Below the pieces are notes generated by a model. That model worked only from the letters and a program-made list of their open reading frames with translations, was not told the origin of the DNA and ran no database searches. This document shows positions 34,669 to 43,843 of a DNA stretch of 64,000 nucleotides, piece by piece. Source of the stretch: Bryobacterales bacterium (GTDB lineage Bacteria > Acidobacteriota > Terriglobia > Bryobacterales > Bryobacteraceae); the NCBI GenBank assembly GCA_016721425.1, contig JADKID010000012.1:372001-436000 (forward strand), given 5' to 3'. Both the position numbers and the translations under genes were made by a program. Each line of letters opens with the position of its first letter. Position 1 is the stretch's first letter.

Positions 34669-35061
34669 ATGGCGCGCGTACTGCTCGCTGACGACAATCC
34701 GACCTCTCGACTCACGCTCCAGACGGTTCTGGAAGCCGGGGGCTATCGTGTCGATTCCGCCGCATCGGCTGCGGAGGCCGTTGGCCTGCTCGACCAGGCC
34801 GAATACGAACTCGTGCTCTCGGACCTCTCCATGGAGTCGCCCGAGGCCGGCCTAAAGGTGCTCGCGCACGCCCGGCTCAAGGAGTACGACCCCGCCACCG
34901 CGCTCGTCACGTCCTGGCAGGCAGCCTCAGACCCCAAGCCCACACACAACTCCGAGATGCTGATCGAACCGGAAGATCTGCCGGAACTTCTCGGCCAGGT
35001 TGCATCGCTGATCGGCTCCCGCGCCTCCCGCCGTGTCGCCCGCGCCTTACGCGGCGCCTGA
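34669..35061 (+). CDS. Stand-alone response-regulator receiver protein
   Basis: The 130-residue product is a single receiver domain. The acidic pocket is in ARVLLADDNPTSR, the phospho-acceptor Asp in YELVLSDLSM near residue 52, and the switch Thr/Ser position in TALVTSW. The lysine normally found after the fifth strand is not obvious (MLIEPEDLPELL), so phosphorylation-dependent switching may be altered. The ATG at 34669 is preferred because it has AGGAG upstream and starts the domain. An ATG 20 codons earlier would add a basic leader. No histidine kinase is adjacent. Its end overlaps the convergent hydrolase by 15 bases. Confidence 0.82.
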   Translation: MARVLLADDNPTSRLTLQTVLEAGGYRVDSAASAAEAVGLLDQAEYELVLSDLSMESPEAGLKVLAHARLKEYDPATALVTSWQAASDPKPTHNSEMLIEPEDLPELLGQVASLIGSRASRRVARALRGA

Positions 35062-35670
35062 CAGGCCCTTCACCACCCGCTCATATTCGTCCAGCGCACC
35101 GTTGAAGAAGTGGTCCTCCGCCTCCACCCAGTGCAGCTCTTTCGGCCCCCACAGCCTTCCATACCACTCCTGTAGTTCATTCTTCGGACCGAATTCGTCA
35201 TTTGTCGAATGAATGAAGATCCGCCGCAGAGGGCAGCGCTCCAAAATCTCATACTGGCGGTATACGGTGGGGAAGCCCACGAGGATGACGCGACGCGCGC
35301 CGGGCCAGCACTGCACCGCCACCCTGGCCCCAAAGCTGAAGCCGGCCACAGTCAGGGGCAGATCCGGATAACGGCCGCGCAGAACGGCCTTAGCCGCCTC
35401 GGCGTCGGCGACCTCCCCTACCCCATTGTCGTGGGAACCCTCGCTGAGGTTGACGCCACGGAAATTGAAGCGCAGAGTGACGCACCCGGAGGCCCGCAGT
35501 CCGCGAGCCAACCGGTGGACTACCTTGTTGTGGAGCGTTCCGCCGTGCAGCGGATGCGGATGGCACACCAGTGCTGCCTCGCGCGGAGCGCCGCCCTCGG
35601 GCTCTTCCAGAATTGCCTCCAGGCGCCCGGCTGGCCCGTCGACAAAGAACGACTCGATGCGTCGCGCCAC
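35047..35670 (-). CDS. Alpha/beta hydrolase
   Basis: The 207-residue product is a compact alpha/beta hydrolase. The oxyanion-loop motif is VCHPHPLHGGTLHNKVV near residue 37, the nucleophile elbow is GFSFGARVA with Ser at the centre, and the likely catalytic His is in VEAEDHFFNGAL near the end. This CHPHP form is typical of small bacterial hydrolases related to dienelactone hydrolase and described by COG2945. The start is GTG at 35670, three bases after the yajQ stop, so it is the second gene of that operon. Its substrate is unknown. Confidence 0.82.
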   Translation of the reverse strand: MARRIESFFVDGPAGRLEAILEEPEGGAPREAALVCHPHPLHGGTLHNKVVHRLARGLRASGCVTLRFNFRGVNLSEGSHDNGVGEVADAEAAKAVLRGRYPDLPLTVAGFSFGARVAVQCWPGARRVILVGFPTVYRQYEILERCPLRRIFIHSTNDEFGPKNELQEWYGRLWGPKELHWVEAEDHFFNGALDEYERVVKGLSGAA

Positions 35671-35673
35671 GGG

Positions 35674-36174
35674 TCAGTTGCTGCGGTAGTTGGTGAACTG
35701 CACGTCAATGCCGAAGTCCTGCCCGCGCAGCGCGGCAATGATCTCCTGCAACGAGTCGCGGTCCTTGCCGGCTACGCGTACCAGATCACCCTGGATGGAG
35801 GCCTGGACCTTCTTTTTCGAGTCCTTGATGAATTTCACGATCTCGCGGCACTTGTCGGCAGAGATTCCGCATTGCAGGGTGATCTCCTGCCGGACACTGG
35901 AGCCGCCGGCGCCCTCGATCTTGCCGTATTCAAGGTTCTTGAGCGGCACCTGGCGCTTCACCAGTTTGCTTTGCAGAATCTCCAGCACGGCCTTGATCTG
36001 AAAATCGCCGGAGGAGCGAAGATTGATCTTCAGGTCCTTCTCGTTCAGTTCGATGCTGCTCTTGGAGTCCTTCAGATCGTAACGCTGGGTGATCTCCTTC
36101 ATAGCCTGTTGGATGGCGTTGCCGACTTCGGGCAACTCAACCTTGGAGACGATATCAAACGTATTTTCTGGCAT
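35674..36174 (-). CDS. yajQ: YajQ-family nucleotide-binding protein
   Basis: The 166-residue product matches the UPF0234/YajQ family: FDIVSKVELPEVGNAIQQA near the N-terminus, RYDLKDSKSSIELNEKD, and the C-terminal KKKVQASIQGDLVRVAGKDR and DFGIDVQFTNYR. It has a double ferredoxin-like fold and binds RNA, tRNA or, in some species, c-di-GMP. The start at 36174 follows the family N-terminus (MPENTFDIV); the frame remains open for 28 more codons upstream without support. The alpha/beta hydrolase gene follows directly. Confidence 0.93.
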   Translation of the reverse strand: MPENTFDIVSKVELPEVGNAIQQAMKEITQRYDLKDSKSSIELNEKDLKINLRSSGDFQIKAVLEILQSKLVKRQVPLKNLEYGKIEGAGGSSVRQEITLQCGISADKCREIVKFIKDSKKKVQASIQGDLVRVAGKDRDSLQEIIAALRGQDFGIDVQFTNYRSN

Positions 36175-36203
36175 CCATCCAATTGTAGTATGGGCGGTGT
36201 ACC

Positions 36204-37205
36204 ATGAACATCGTGAAAACCTGCATCTGTGCCGTACTGTTGACGGCCGGCCTGGCACTGTACGCCGCGCCCGCCGGTAAGATCGCGCCCAAGCCGCTAT
36301 TCCGCGATCCGGTCCACGATGGCGCGGCCGATCCCGTCATTGTGTGGAACCGCGCCGAGAAGCGCTGGTTCATGCTCTACACCAACCGCCGCGCCGACGT
36401 CACAGGCGAGCCCGGCGTTTCGTGGGTGCACGGCACGCGCCTCGGCGTGGCCGAATCCACAGACGGCGGAGCGACATGGAAATACCGCACCACGGCCGAC
36501 ATCAACTACGGCAAGCCAGACTACTCGCACTGGGCGCCCGATGTCATCGACGACGGCAAGACGTATCACATGTTCCTCTCCGTAGTGCCCGGCACGTTTC
36601 CAGACTGGAACGCACCGCGCGACATCGTGCACCTCACCAGCACCGACCTGCTCCACTGGGGCAACGCGGCCAGGCTGGAGTTGGGATCGGACCGCGTCAT
36701 CGATGCAACGGTCATCCGCCTCAACGACGGCTCGTGGCGCCTCTGGTACAAGGACGAGCGCGACAAGAGCCACATCCGCTACGCCGATAGCCCGGACCTG
36801 ATGAAGTGGACCCCGGCGGGCGTCGCGATTGACGACCGATCCGGCGAGGGCGCCAAGGTCTTCCGCTGGGAGAACCGCTTCTGGATGATCACCGACATCT
36901 GGAAAGGCATCGCCGTCTACAGTTCGGACAACGCGAAAACGTGGAGGGCCCAGCCCGATCAGATCCTGGTCCAACCGGGCAAGATGCCGACCGACCGCGC
37001 CAAAGGCCAGCACGCCGACGTCGTCGTCAGCAAAGGCCGCGCCTTTATCTTCTACTTCACCCATCAGGAAGGCGCCGACGCCAAGCCCGGCGATCCGAAC
37101 TGGCACCGCCGCACCGTACTGCAAGTGGCGGAGCTGGTCTATCGCGACGGCCAGATCACGTGCGACCGCGATGCGCCCACTCACGTCAATCTGGTGGACC
37201 CCTAA
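36204..37205 (+). CDS. Secreted GH43-like five-bladed beta-propeller hydrolase
   Basis: The 333-residue product has a signal peptide (CICAVLLTAGLALYAAPA). Propeller blades follow with HDGAADPVIVWN (the Asp is the likely base), YSHWAPDVIDDGKTYHMFLS and VIDATVIRLNDGSWRLWYKD, which carries a candidate acidic residue. This layout fits GH43-type or related families acting on arabinosides, xylosides or similar, but the substrate cannot be set. Its 3' end overlaps the GH116 gene by four bases, convergently. The start lies 29 bases from the start of the divergent yajQ. Confidence 0.75.
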   Translation: MNIVKTCICAVLLTAGLALYAAPAGKIAPKPLFRDPVHDGAADPVIVWNRAEKRWFMLYTNRRADVTGEPGVSWVHGTRLGVAESTDGGATWKYRTTADINYGKPDYSHWAPDVIDDGKTYHMFLSVVPGTFPDWNAPRDIVHLTSTDLLHWGNAARLELGSDRVIDATVIRLNDGSWRLWYKDERDKSHIRYADSPDLMKWTPAGVAIDDRSGEGAKVFRWENRFWMITDIWKGIAVYSSDNAKTWRAQPDQILVQPGKMPTDRAKGQHADVVVSKGRAFIFYFTHQEGADAKPGDPNWHRRTVLQVAELVYRDGQITCDRDAPTHVNLVDP

Positions 37206-39910
37206 GTAGCGAATGCGACCGCCAGCCGGTCTCCTTCCTTCATCGTCAGCGTCCTCTCCAACCGGACGGCCACAATCTGCGCGGCGCGCTGCAACTCGTG
37301 CGGCAGCGCTTGTCCGTTGAGCTTGGCCGTCGCCGTCCGCGCGGCACCTGGAACGTCAATGAGCTGCACCGGCAGTGTGCCGTACTCCACTTGGATCAAC
37401 ACGTTCGTGCTCGCAGCCTTTTTCTCCAGCGACACAGTGCCCCACCCCGTGCCCGTAGACCAGAAACAACGGAACGCAGCGCCGCCCCATTTCGGATGGA
37501 GCGAGAAGCTGCCGCGCGCGCCGAAGTACTGGAATCCGCTCAAGGAGAGGACGCCGGACCACGCCGCCATCGCGCGCGCATAGTGGTGGCCGCATTCGGC
37601 CTCGTCCCACGGATTGCGGCGTTCGCCGTCGTAGCGACGGCGGATGTCGCCAATGCACTCCACGCCCTGCTGCACCATGCCGGCATCGATCATCGCGATG
37701 GCTGCGCTGTATTCAAAGCCCGTCATCACTTCCGCATAGTAGGGAAACGGGATGTGCGGGCGCGTGGCCTTGCCGTAGTCGCAGATCACCATGGCGGACT
37801 CGTCGTTCAGGGCGAACGTGCGCTGCACGCTGTCGTGCTCAAACAGATTCCGTTTGCGGTTGTACTTGTAGATGGACTCCAGCGTCTTGCGCACCTGCTT
37901 CTGATCCAGCAGCGGACCGAGGCCGGCGGCGGTAGCCAGATACTGGCCGACGAGCTGATCCACCAGGCAGCCCTCGCCCACCTGATACTCCGGCTGCTCC
38001 GTGTTATCGGAACCCATGTCGCTCATCAGCGACGGGGCGATGGAGGCGCGCGGGACGCCCTTGATCTTCTGCACGTAATACTCGCCGTTGAAGAGGTTGG
38101 CCTCAATCCACTGGCGGCCGCTCAGATACAGGCGGTAGTATTCATCGGCGGAGGCGGCGTCGCCGCACTGGCGGGCGATGGCTTCGCCGGCGCGCAGCGC
38201 GGCCAGATAGTAGATGCCGCATTGCGGGTTGGGCCCGTAGAACTCGACGTCGTAGGTGTTGTGCTGCACGCCTTCCAGCACGCCATCGCGATCCGCGTCC
38301 CAGCCGCCTGGCACCCAGGCAAACTCGAGCGCCTTCTTCACGCGCGGCCACAGATTGAGCAGCCACTCATTGTCGCCGGAGAGGCGCCAGTCGTGATGGA
38401 CCTTGACGATCTGGCCCATCTGGCCATCGGCGGCGGCGTAGCCGGAACGCTTCTTGCCATCGGGTAGAGACTGCCGGAAGTGCATCGCGCCGGCATCGTC
38501 GAGCGAATAGCCGAAGGCCGCCTTGCGCAGCGAGCGCGCCAGCGTGGGGAAGAGGCAGTTGGTGGTGGTCTCGTAGTTCCAGACGTGCGTGCAGTTGCCG
38601 TGGCAGCAGCCGGACTTGTCGTGCACGCCTTCAAAGCCATGGAACTCTCCATCGGCCGTGCGGAAGCAGGTGGTGCTGACGAGCGTGGAGAGGTTGGCCG
38701 AGGCGGCCTCCTTCACGGCGGCGGGCAGCGTGGAGGCGCGCAGCGACGCGGCAAACAAGCGCGTGTATTTCTCCAAGCGCGGCAGATTGGCGGCGGCATA
38801 CTCCACGGCTTTCCAGGCGCTGGGGAAACGCTGGCAGTAGTGGTTGCCGATGACGGTGTTTTCGTCACCCTTCGGCGCGGACCAGCCGCAGCGGGCGGGC
38901 GTGCGGTTGGGATAGCGCCAGGCGAGGATGAAGGTGAAATCGGCCGACGCGCCCGGCGCCAGGGTGCGCGAGAGGCAGACGGAGCCAACAGCGTTGCGCG
39001 CCTCGGGCTCTGGCCCCAGCTCGCCATCGGCCGTGAAGTCGTCCCAGAACAGCATCGGCGAATTCCACCAGCGGCCTTTGGGCCAGCCGCGCAGCGACGT
39101 CACGCGCGGCTCGCCGGTCAGCATCGCGGCCAGAGCGAACTCGCCCTCCAGCGCGTGGCCGGCGGGCAGGTCCGGATTCGTCATCACGATGCCTTCGAGA
39201 TTCGAGCCGCGCACGAGTTGATTCAGGCGGCCGTCCGTGCGCAGTTGAGCGGCGCCCTGACGCACGTCCGTGCTGGCGGGATTCTCAATGGACCACGCGA
39301 TGGAGACCTGTGCCGCGGCGCGGCCCGGGTTGGTCACGCGGTAACGCAGGTAGGCAACGGGCAGGCCGGAGTCTTCGGCGTCGAGCGGGATGAAAGGCGT
39401 GAAGGCTTCCAGCGATACCTTGACCGGCAGCCGGGCATCGCGGAAGTCGATGCGGGCCAGCGGAAACTCGCCGGTGAATGTGGCGGAGGCCAGCCGCGAA
39501 AGGCCGGGCGCATTGTTGGAGCCGAGCCCGGAGCTGCCTTCGTAAGGCGGCAGCATGCGCGACTCCAGCACGCGCGCGATGGGCTTGGCGTTGCCGCTGC
39601 GCACCCAGATGGAGGGGAAGGCGTAGTTGGGCGAGTTGCCCTTGTCGGGCCGGTTGAAGATCTCCCAATCGCGCAACTGGCCGCGGCCGCCCAGGCTGAG
39701 GCTACCGGCGCCCACTCCGCCCAGCGGGAAGGCGAGCATGGCCAGATTGCGCCCGGTGAAGACGCGCGGATATTCCTCTGGCGGAGTCACAGGAGCAGGA
39801 GGCGCCGGCGCCGGCGGCAGCGGCTTCTCCACGATGGCAGGCGCCGTGCCGGCCACTGCCACCTGTTGCAGGAATGCGCGCCGTGCCGGCTGCTTGGGAC
39901 CGTCGTTCAT
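37202..39910 (-). CDS. Tat-exported GH116-family beta-glucosidase/glucosylceramidase-like enzyme
   Basis: The 902-residue product begins with a twin-arginine-type leader (ARRAFLQQVAVAGTAPA) and a Pro/Ala linker. The N-terminal beta-sandwich of GBA2-like enzymes follows (LAMLAFPLGGVGAGSLSLGG, a family hallmark), then an alpha/alpha6 toroid from about residue 400. Candidate catalytic residues are the Glu in FHGFEGVHD and the Asp in QHNTYDVEFYGPNPQCG. GH116 covers beta-glucosidases, beta-xylosidases and glucosylceramidases. The ATG overlaps the stop of the upstream GH43-like gene by ATGA, so the two enzymes are made together and probably act on one exported-substrate pathway. Confidence 0.85.
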   Translation of the reverse strand: MNDGPKQPARRAFLQQVAVAGTAPAIVEKPLPPAPAPPAPVTPPEEYPRVFTGRNLAMLAFPLGGVGAGSLSLGGRGQLRDWEIFNRPDKGNSPNYAFPSIWVRSGNAKPIARVLESRMLPPYEGSSGLGSNNAPGLSRLASATFTGEFPLARIDFRDARLPVKVSLEAFTPFIPLDAEDSGLPVAYLRYRVTNPGRAAAQVSIAWSIENPASTDVRQGAAQLRTDGRLNQLVRGSNLEGIVMTNPDLPAGHALEGEFALAAMLTGEPRVTSLRGWPKGRWWNSPMLFWDDFTADGELGPEPEARNAVGSVCLSRTLAPGASADFTFILAWRYPNRTPARCGWSAPKGDENTVIGNHYCQRFPSAWKAVEYAAANLPRLEKYTRLFAASLRASTLPAAVKEAASANLSTLVSTTCFRTADGEFHGFEGVHDKSGCCHGNCTHVWNYETTTNCLFPTLARSLRKAAFGYSLDDAGAMHFRQSLPDGKKRSGYAAADGQMGQIVKVHHDWRLSGDNEWLLNLWPRVKKALEFAWVPGGWDADRDGVLEGVQHNTYDVEFYGPNPQCGIYYLAALRAGEAIARQCGDAASADEYYRLYLSGRQWIEANLFNGEYYVQKIKGVPRASIAPSLMSDMGSDNTEQPEYQVGEGCLVDQLVGQYLATAAGLGPLLDQKQVRKTLESIYKYNRKRNLFEHDSVQRTFALNDESAMVICDYGKATRPHIPFPYYAEVMTGFEYSAAIAMIDAGMVQQGVECIGDIRRRYDGERRNPWDEAECGHHYARAMAAWSGVLSLSGFQYFGARGSFSLHPKWGGAAFRCFWSTGTGWGTVSLEKKAASTNVLIQVEYGTLPVQLIDVPGAARTATAKLNGQALPHELQRAAQIVAVRLERTLTMKEGDRLAVAFAT

Positions 39911-40923
39911 TGGGGGATACCTCGTGAAAGAGCTACGGAGATGCCGCGCGTGTTGTCCTTCGCGACGGCGCAGTAGAAATGATAAAGCACGCCGCGGTGC
40001 GTCACAATCGACGGCTTGTGCGCGTAGCGTTCGTCGATGGCGCCCGGCGCGCCGACATCGATCGAGACGCCGTCGCACTTCTCGAAGTGCAGCAGATCCG
40101 GCCCGATGGCGAGCAGGTCGCGGGCGACGCCTTTGCGATCGAGACCGAAGTAGAACATGGCCCACTGTTTGCCGTATTTCAACACGCACGGGTCGCTGGC
40201 GAACTTCTCGTCGGGGCTGCCGGCTGGACCGTTGCGCAGCAGCGGGCTGCCAGGGAACCGCGTCCACGTTTTCAGGTCGCGCGAAGTGGCGACACCGGTC
40301 TGCTCATGCCACGACTTTTCTGCCGTTTTTGCGTTGTAGAAGAGGTAAAACGTGTCATTTTCGTGCACTAAACAGGGCTTGTAGAGGCCTCCACGCTCCC
40401 ATTCAGCGCCATCTTCGGCGCGCAGGATGGGCGGATCGAGCTGCCACTTGCGCAGATCGGTGGACCAGCAGAGTCCGATGACGGCGGGGCCCTGCTCGTA
40501 GCCGGCGTTCGGGTAGGCGTGATAGACGCCAAGGAAGCGGCCGTTGAACTTCTTGAGCTCGCCTTTGGCTCGGATGTCGTTTTCGCGCACGATCCAGTTG
40601 AGCGCCACGTTGTAGCGGAAGAGCTCGCTTTTGGGATCGCGGCCGAGGATGAGTCCTTCGGGTTTCCAATCCAGCAGGTTGGCGGATGACGCGAGGCCCG
40701 TCTGGTAGCCGGTGCCATCGAAGGCGACGAAGGTCATGTGGAAACGGCCGGCATGATGGAAGACGAAGGGGCAATCGACGGCCTTTTCATCGAACGCGCC
40801 GGGCTTTCCGGAAGCAGCGACAACGAGGCGATTTACTTTGAACGGAGTGCGGAGACCGGCGGGGATCTCGCGGGACTGCGACGGGGCGAGCGCGGCGGCG
40901 AGGAAGTGGCGGCGATTCATCAT
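39907..40923 (-). CDS. Tat-exported GH43-like beta-propeller protein
   Basis: The 338-residue product begins NRRHFLAAALAPS, a twin-arginine leader. It then shows propeller blades with FVFHHAGRFHMTFVAFDG, GLASSANLLDWK, GLYKPCLVHENDTFYLFYNA and GVATSRDLKTWTRF. These repeats fit the five-bladed fold of GH43, GH32 or GH130-like enzymes. The KPCLVHENDTFYLFY form is common in such families. Catalytic acids were not assigned with confidence. It is translationally coupled to the GH116 gene and may trim side groups from its substrate. A homologous-fold protein lies nearby on the other strand at 36204. Confidence 0.75.
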   Translation of the reverse strand: MMNRRHFLAAALAPSQSREIPAGLRTPFKVNRLVVAASGKPGAFDEKAVDCPFVFHHAGRFHMTFVAFDGTGYQTGLASSANLLDWKPEGLILGRDPKSELFRYNVALNWIVRENDIRAKGELKKFNGRFLGVYHAYPNAGYEQGPAVIGLCWSTDLRKWQLDPPILRAEDGAEWERGGLYKPCLVHENDTFYLFYNAKTAEKSWHEQTGVATSRDLKTWTRFPGSPLLRNGPAGSPDEKFASDPCVLKYGKQWAMFYFGLDRKGVARDLLAIGPDLLHFEKCDGVSIDVGAPGAIDERYAHKPSIVTHRGVLYHFYCAVAKDNTRGISVALSRGIPQ

Positions 40924-40939
40924 GCACTAGCATAAGGAA

Positions 40940-41578
40940 ATGCTTCCCCTCATGGCGTTCCTTCTGTTGTGGCTCCAGCCGCCGCAGGAGTCCGGCGATT
41001 TTCTGCCTACCGATCTGGTGGAGGTGGTGACACTGGATGCGAGCGTGAAGCTCGATATCCGCTATGCCTCGACGAACAACTTCCTGGGGCGGCCCTTCTA
41101 CCAGCAGGCCCGCGCGTTTTTGCAGCGCCCGGCGGCGGAGGCGTTGGTGCGGGCGCACAAGCGATTGGAGAAAGACGGCCACGGCATTCTGGTGCACGAC
41201 GGCTACCGGCCGTGGTCGGTGACGAAGGCGTTCTGGGACGCGACGCCGGCGAACAAGAAGGACTTCGTGGCGGACCCGGCAAAGGGCTCGCGGCACAACC
41301 GCGGCTGCGCGGCGGATATCACTCTGTATGACCGGCGGACGGGGCGCGTGGTGGAGATGACGAGCGGGTATGACGAGATGACGGAACGCGCGTATCCGGA
41401 CTACCAGGGCGGGACGGCGGAGCAACGGCGGCTGCGCGATCTATTGCGGGCTGCAATGGAAGCCGAGGGCTACATGGTCTTCGAGTACGAGTGGTGGCAC
41501 TTCGACTACAAAGACTGGCGGCGCTACCGCATCGGCACTCTCAACTTTGAGGCTTTGCCGCCGGCGCGGCCACGCTGA
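40940..41578 (+). CDS. Secreted or lipoprotein-like D-alanyl-D-alanine dipeptidase (VanX/DdpX family)
   Basis: The 212-residue product has a short hydrophobic N-terminus (MLPLMAFLLLWLQPP). It then has the peptidase M15D motifs: SRHNRGCAADITL (SxHxxGxAxD, with zinc-binding His and Asp) and FEYEWWHFDYKD (ExWH, with the catalytic Glu and third zinc ligand). HDGYRPWSV holds the conserved Arg. It should cut D-Ala-D-Ala, for example when recycling cell-wall peptides. No van regulatory genes are nearby, so vancomycin resistance is unlikely. It overlaps the convergent malQ by 38 bases. Confidence 0.9.
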   Translation: MLPLMAFLLLWLQPPQESGDFLPTDLVEVVTLDASVKLDIRYASTNNFLGRPFYQQARAFLQRPAAEALVRAHKRLEKDGHGILVHDGYRPWSVTKAFWDATPANKKDFVADPAKGSRHNRGCAADITLYDRRTGRVVEMTSGYDEMTERAYPDYQGGTAEQRRLRDLLRAAMEAEGYMVFEYEWWHFDYKDWRRYRIGTLNFEALPPARPR

Positions 41579-43790
41579 CGCGGCCGGTACGCTCGAGCCA
41601 GGTGCGGAACATCAGGGCGAAGTTGGCGACGTCCTGGGACGTTTGCAGATCCTCGATGGAGTAGCGCATTTTGCGCTTCCAGTTGGGATACTGCCAGGTG
41701 GTGCCGGGCAGGTTCTGCTGATCGGGTTCCTTGGTGAGGTCCTCCTGGTTGAGGAGCATCAGTAGCGACGGCGTGCGGACGAGGTAGCCGATGACGGCGT
41801 TGTGGAGCTCGCCGGTGAGCTCGGTCCAATCGGCGGCCTCGCGGGGGAAGCTTGGCTCGAGCAGGCCTTCGCGAATGAGAGCCTCGATCATCTTGAGCTT
41901 CTCTTCGCGGCGCTCGGCGATCTGGCGCCGGTAGAAGGCATCGTCGGTGAGCAATCCGGCGGCACGGCGCGCCTCGATATCGCGGCCGGCCCAGAAGCCG
42001 GCGATGGTGGGCAGGTCGTGCGTGGTGGAGGAGACGAGCGCGTTGCGCGGATACTCGGCGGGCGGCAGCGGGCGGCCGTCGTGGCCCTTCTCAAAGTAGA
42101 AGAGCTTGTAACGGAGCATGCCGTAGTGCTCCATGGCTCCGCGGAGCGCATCGGGCACGGTGCCGAGGTCCTCGCCGACGACGAGGAAGTGGCCGCGGAG
42201 GCTTTCGAGGGCGAGGATGCGGAGGAGGTCCTGCCAGCGCTCGTTGACGTAGGTGCCGTGGGCGGCGGTGAGGCCATCGGGGATCCAGAAGAGCCGGAAG
42301 AAGCGCATGACGTGATCGATCCGCAGGGCGCCGCCGTGGCGGGCGTTTTTGCGGATGGTCTCGACGAAGAGGCGGTAGCCGTTGTCGCGATGGGTGGCGG
42401 AGTTGGGCGGCGGGAAGGCCCAATCCTGCCCTTCGGGGGCGAAGTCATCGGGCGGCGAGCCGACGCGGCAGCCGTCAACGAAGAAGGGGCGGTAGGCCCA
42501 GAGATCGGAGCCGCAGCGATCGGTGGCGAGGGCGACGTCGTGGTAGAGCCCGATGGGCATGCCGAGGGCGCGGGCTTCCTTCTGAACGGTGTCGAGCTGG
42601 AGATCGATCTGCCACTGGACCCACTTGTGGAAGAGGACGCGGCGCCAGTGGCGCTGGGCAAACTCGTGGGTCTGGGCGGATTCGGGATCGCGGAATTCGG
42701 CGGGCCAATCGGGCCAGATCCAGAGGTCGCGATTCTGCGTGTGGAGGACTTCGTCGAGGGCGCAGTAGGTGGCGAAGCGATCGAGCAGATCGCCCTCGGC
42801 GGCGGCCCATTTGCGGAAGGCACGGGCACGGGTGGTGGCGGGGGTCCACTCCTCGCGCAGGAAGCGGCGGAAGGAGAGGCGGAGGATGCCGCGCTTGAGG
42901 CGCATGACGCGCTGGTAGGCGACCTGATCGGCTCCGCGGAGCTCGGCCAGCTCGGCCTGGAAGCGGGCGCCGGCGACGATGCGGCGGGCGGGCTCGCAGA
43001 GCTGGAAGTCCTCGATGAGCTCGATATCGAGGTAGAGCGGATTGCGGTAGTAGGACGAGAGCGGGAGATAGGGGCTGGTGTTGTAGGGCTCGCGGTTGTG
43101 GAGAGCGTGGAGCGGGTTGAGGGCGACGAAGCCGGCGCCGAGGGAGTGGGCCACCCAAGCGGTGAGGGCGGCGAGATCGGTGAAGTCGCCGGCGCCCCAG
43201 TTGCGCTGGGAGCGGAGGCCGTACAGGCTGACGGCGAGGCCGGCGGCGCGGCCCCCGGTGCGGAGCTGTTCGGGGAGCCAGGCGCGCTCGGGCGCGACGA
43301 TGATCCGCTGGTTGGCGCGGACTTCGTCGCAGCCGGGGGCTTTCAGGACGATTTCGAGATCGTGGTAGCCGAGGCGGAGGGGGACGGGGAGCGGGAGGAT
43401 GCGGGCCGCGGGGTTGCCGGGAACGGTGCGGAGGACGGAGAGGGGCAGGTCCCGGCGCTCGGCCCAGCCGTCTTCCCAATAGAGCGCGAGGGCGATTGCC
43501 GTATCCGGGCCGCAGTTGGCGGGGAGGCGCAGGGTGACGTGCGGGGCGGGCTCTTCGACGCTGAGAACGGCCACGGGGTCCAGCGGTTGCTGCGCGAGGC
43601 GCTGCTGGTGCTGCGCGACGGAGGCTGCCAGAGCGTCCGGCGATGACGTATCGAAACAGAACGACGACAGGATGGCGAGGATGGCCGGCTCTTCGGTGAC
43701 GTGGTGGCGGCCCCAGATGTCCCAGTATTCCGTATCGATGCCGTATTCCAGGCAGAGAGGTGGCAGGAGTTCCGCGAAGGAGATTGTCAT
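41541..43790 (-). CDS. malQ: 4-alpha-glucanotransferase (amylomaltase, GH77)
   Basis: The 749-residue product has an N-terminal beta-sandwich extension (residues 1-170) like the longer MalQ/Dpe2-type enzymes, then the GH77 barrel from AGLAVSLYGLRSQRNWGAGDF. Catalytic landmarks are RIDHVMRFFRLFWIP (with the Asp nucleophile region), VVGEDLGTVPD (acid/base Glu) and SSTTHDLPTIAGFW. It transfers maltooligosaccharide segments in the cytoplasm for glycogen or maltodextrin use. AAGGAG is present upstream of the ATG. No other glycogen gene is adjacent. Confidence 0.94.
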   Translation of the reverse strand: MTISFAELLPPLCLEYGIDTEYWDIWGRHHVTEEPAILAILSSFCFDTSSPDALAASVAQHQQRLAQQPLDPVAVLSVEEPAPHVTLRLPANCGPDTAIALALYWEDGWAERRDLPLSVLRTVPGNPAARILPLPVPLRLGYHDLEIVLKAPGCDEVRANQRIIVAPERAWLPEQLRTGGRAAGLAVSLYGLRSQRNWGAGDFTDLAALTAWVAHSLGAGFVALNPLHALHNREPYNTSPYLPLSSYYRNPLYLDIELIEDFQLCEPARRIVAGARFQAELAELRGADQVAYQRVMRLKRGILRLSFRRFLREEWTPATTRARAFRKWAAAEGDLLDRFATYCALDEVLHTQNRDLWIWPDWPAEFRDPESAQTHEFAQRHWRRVLFHKWVQWQIDLQLDTVQKEARALGMPIGLYHDVALATDRCGSDLWAYRPFFVDGCRVGSPPDDFAPEGQDWAFPPPNSATHRDNGYRLFVETIRKNARHGGALRIDHVMRFFRLFWIPDGLTAAHGTYVNERWQDLLRILALESLRGHFLVVGEDLGTVPDALRGAMEHYGMLRYKLFYFEKGHDGRPLPPAEYPRNALVSSTTHDLPTIAGFWAGRDIEARRAAGLLTDDAFYRRQIAERREEKLKMIEALIREGLLEPSFPREAADWTELTGELHNAVIGYLVRTPSLLMLLNQEDLTKEPDQQNLPGTTWQYPNWKRKMRYSIEDLQTSQDVANFALMFRTWLERTGRVSVAAPAAKPQS

Positions 43791-43843
43791 GGACTCCTTC
43801 TATTCTATCCGGCGCGGCATGGGATAATCTGTTGAGAGGGGAC

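Noticed and set aside
40940..41578. VanX-type gene as vancomycin resistance
   Set aside because: No vanR, vanS, vanH or ligase is nearby, and solitary D-Ala-D-Ala dipeptidases are common in cell-wall recycling.
41802..43646. Plus-strand open frame of 614 codons
   Set aside because: Shadow of malQ, low complexity and without any recognisable motif.
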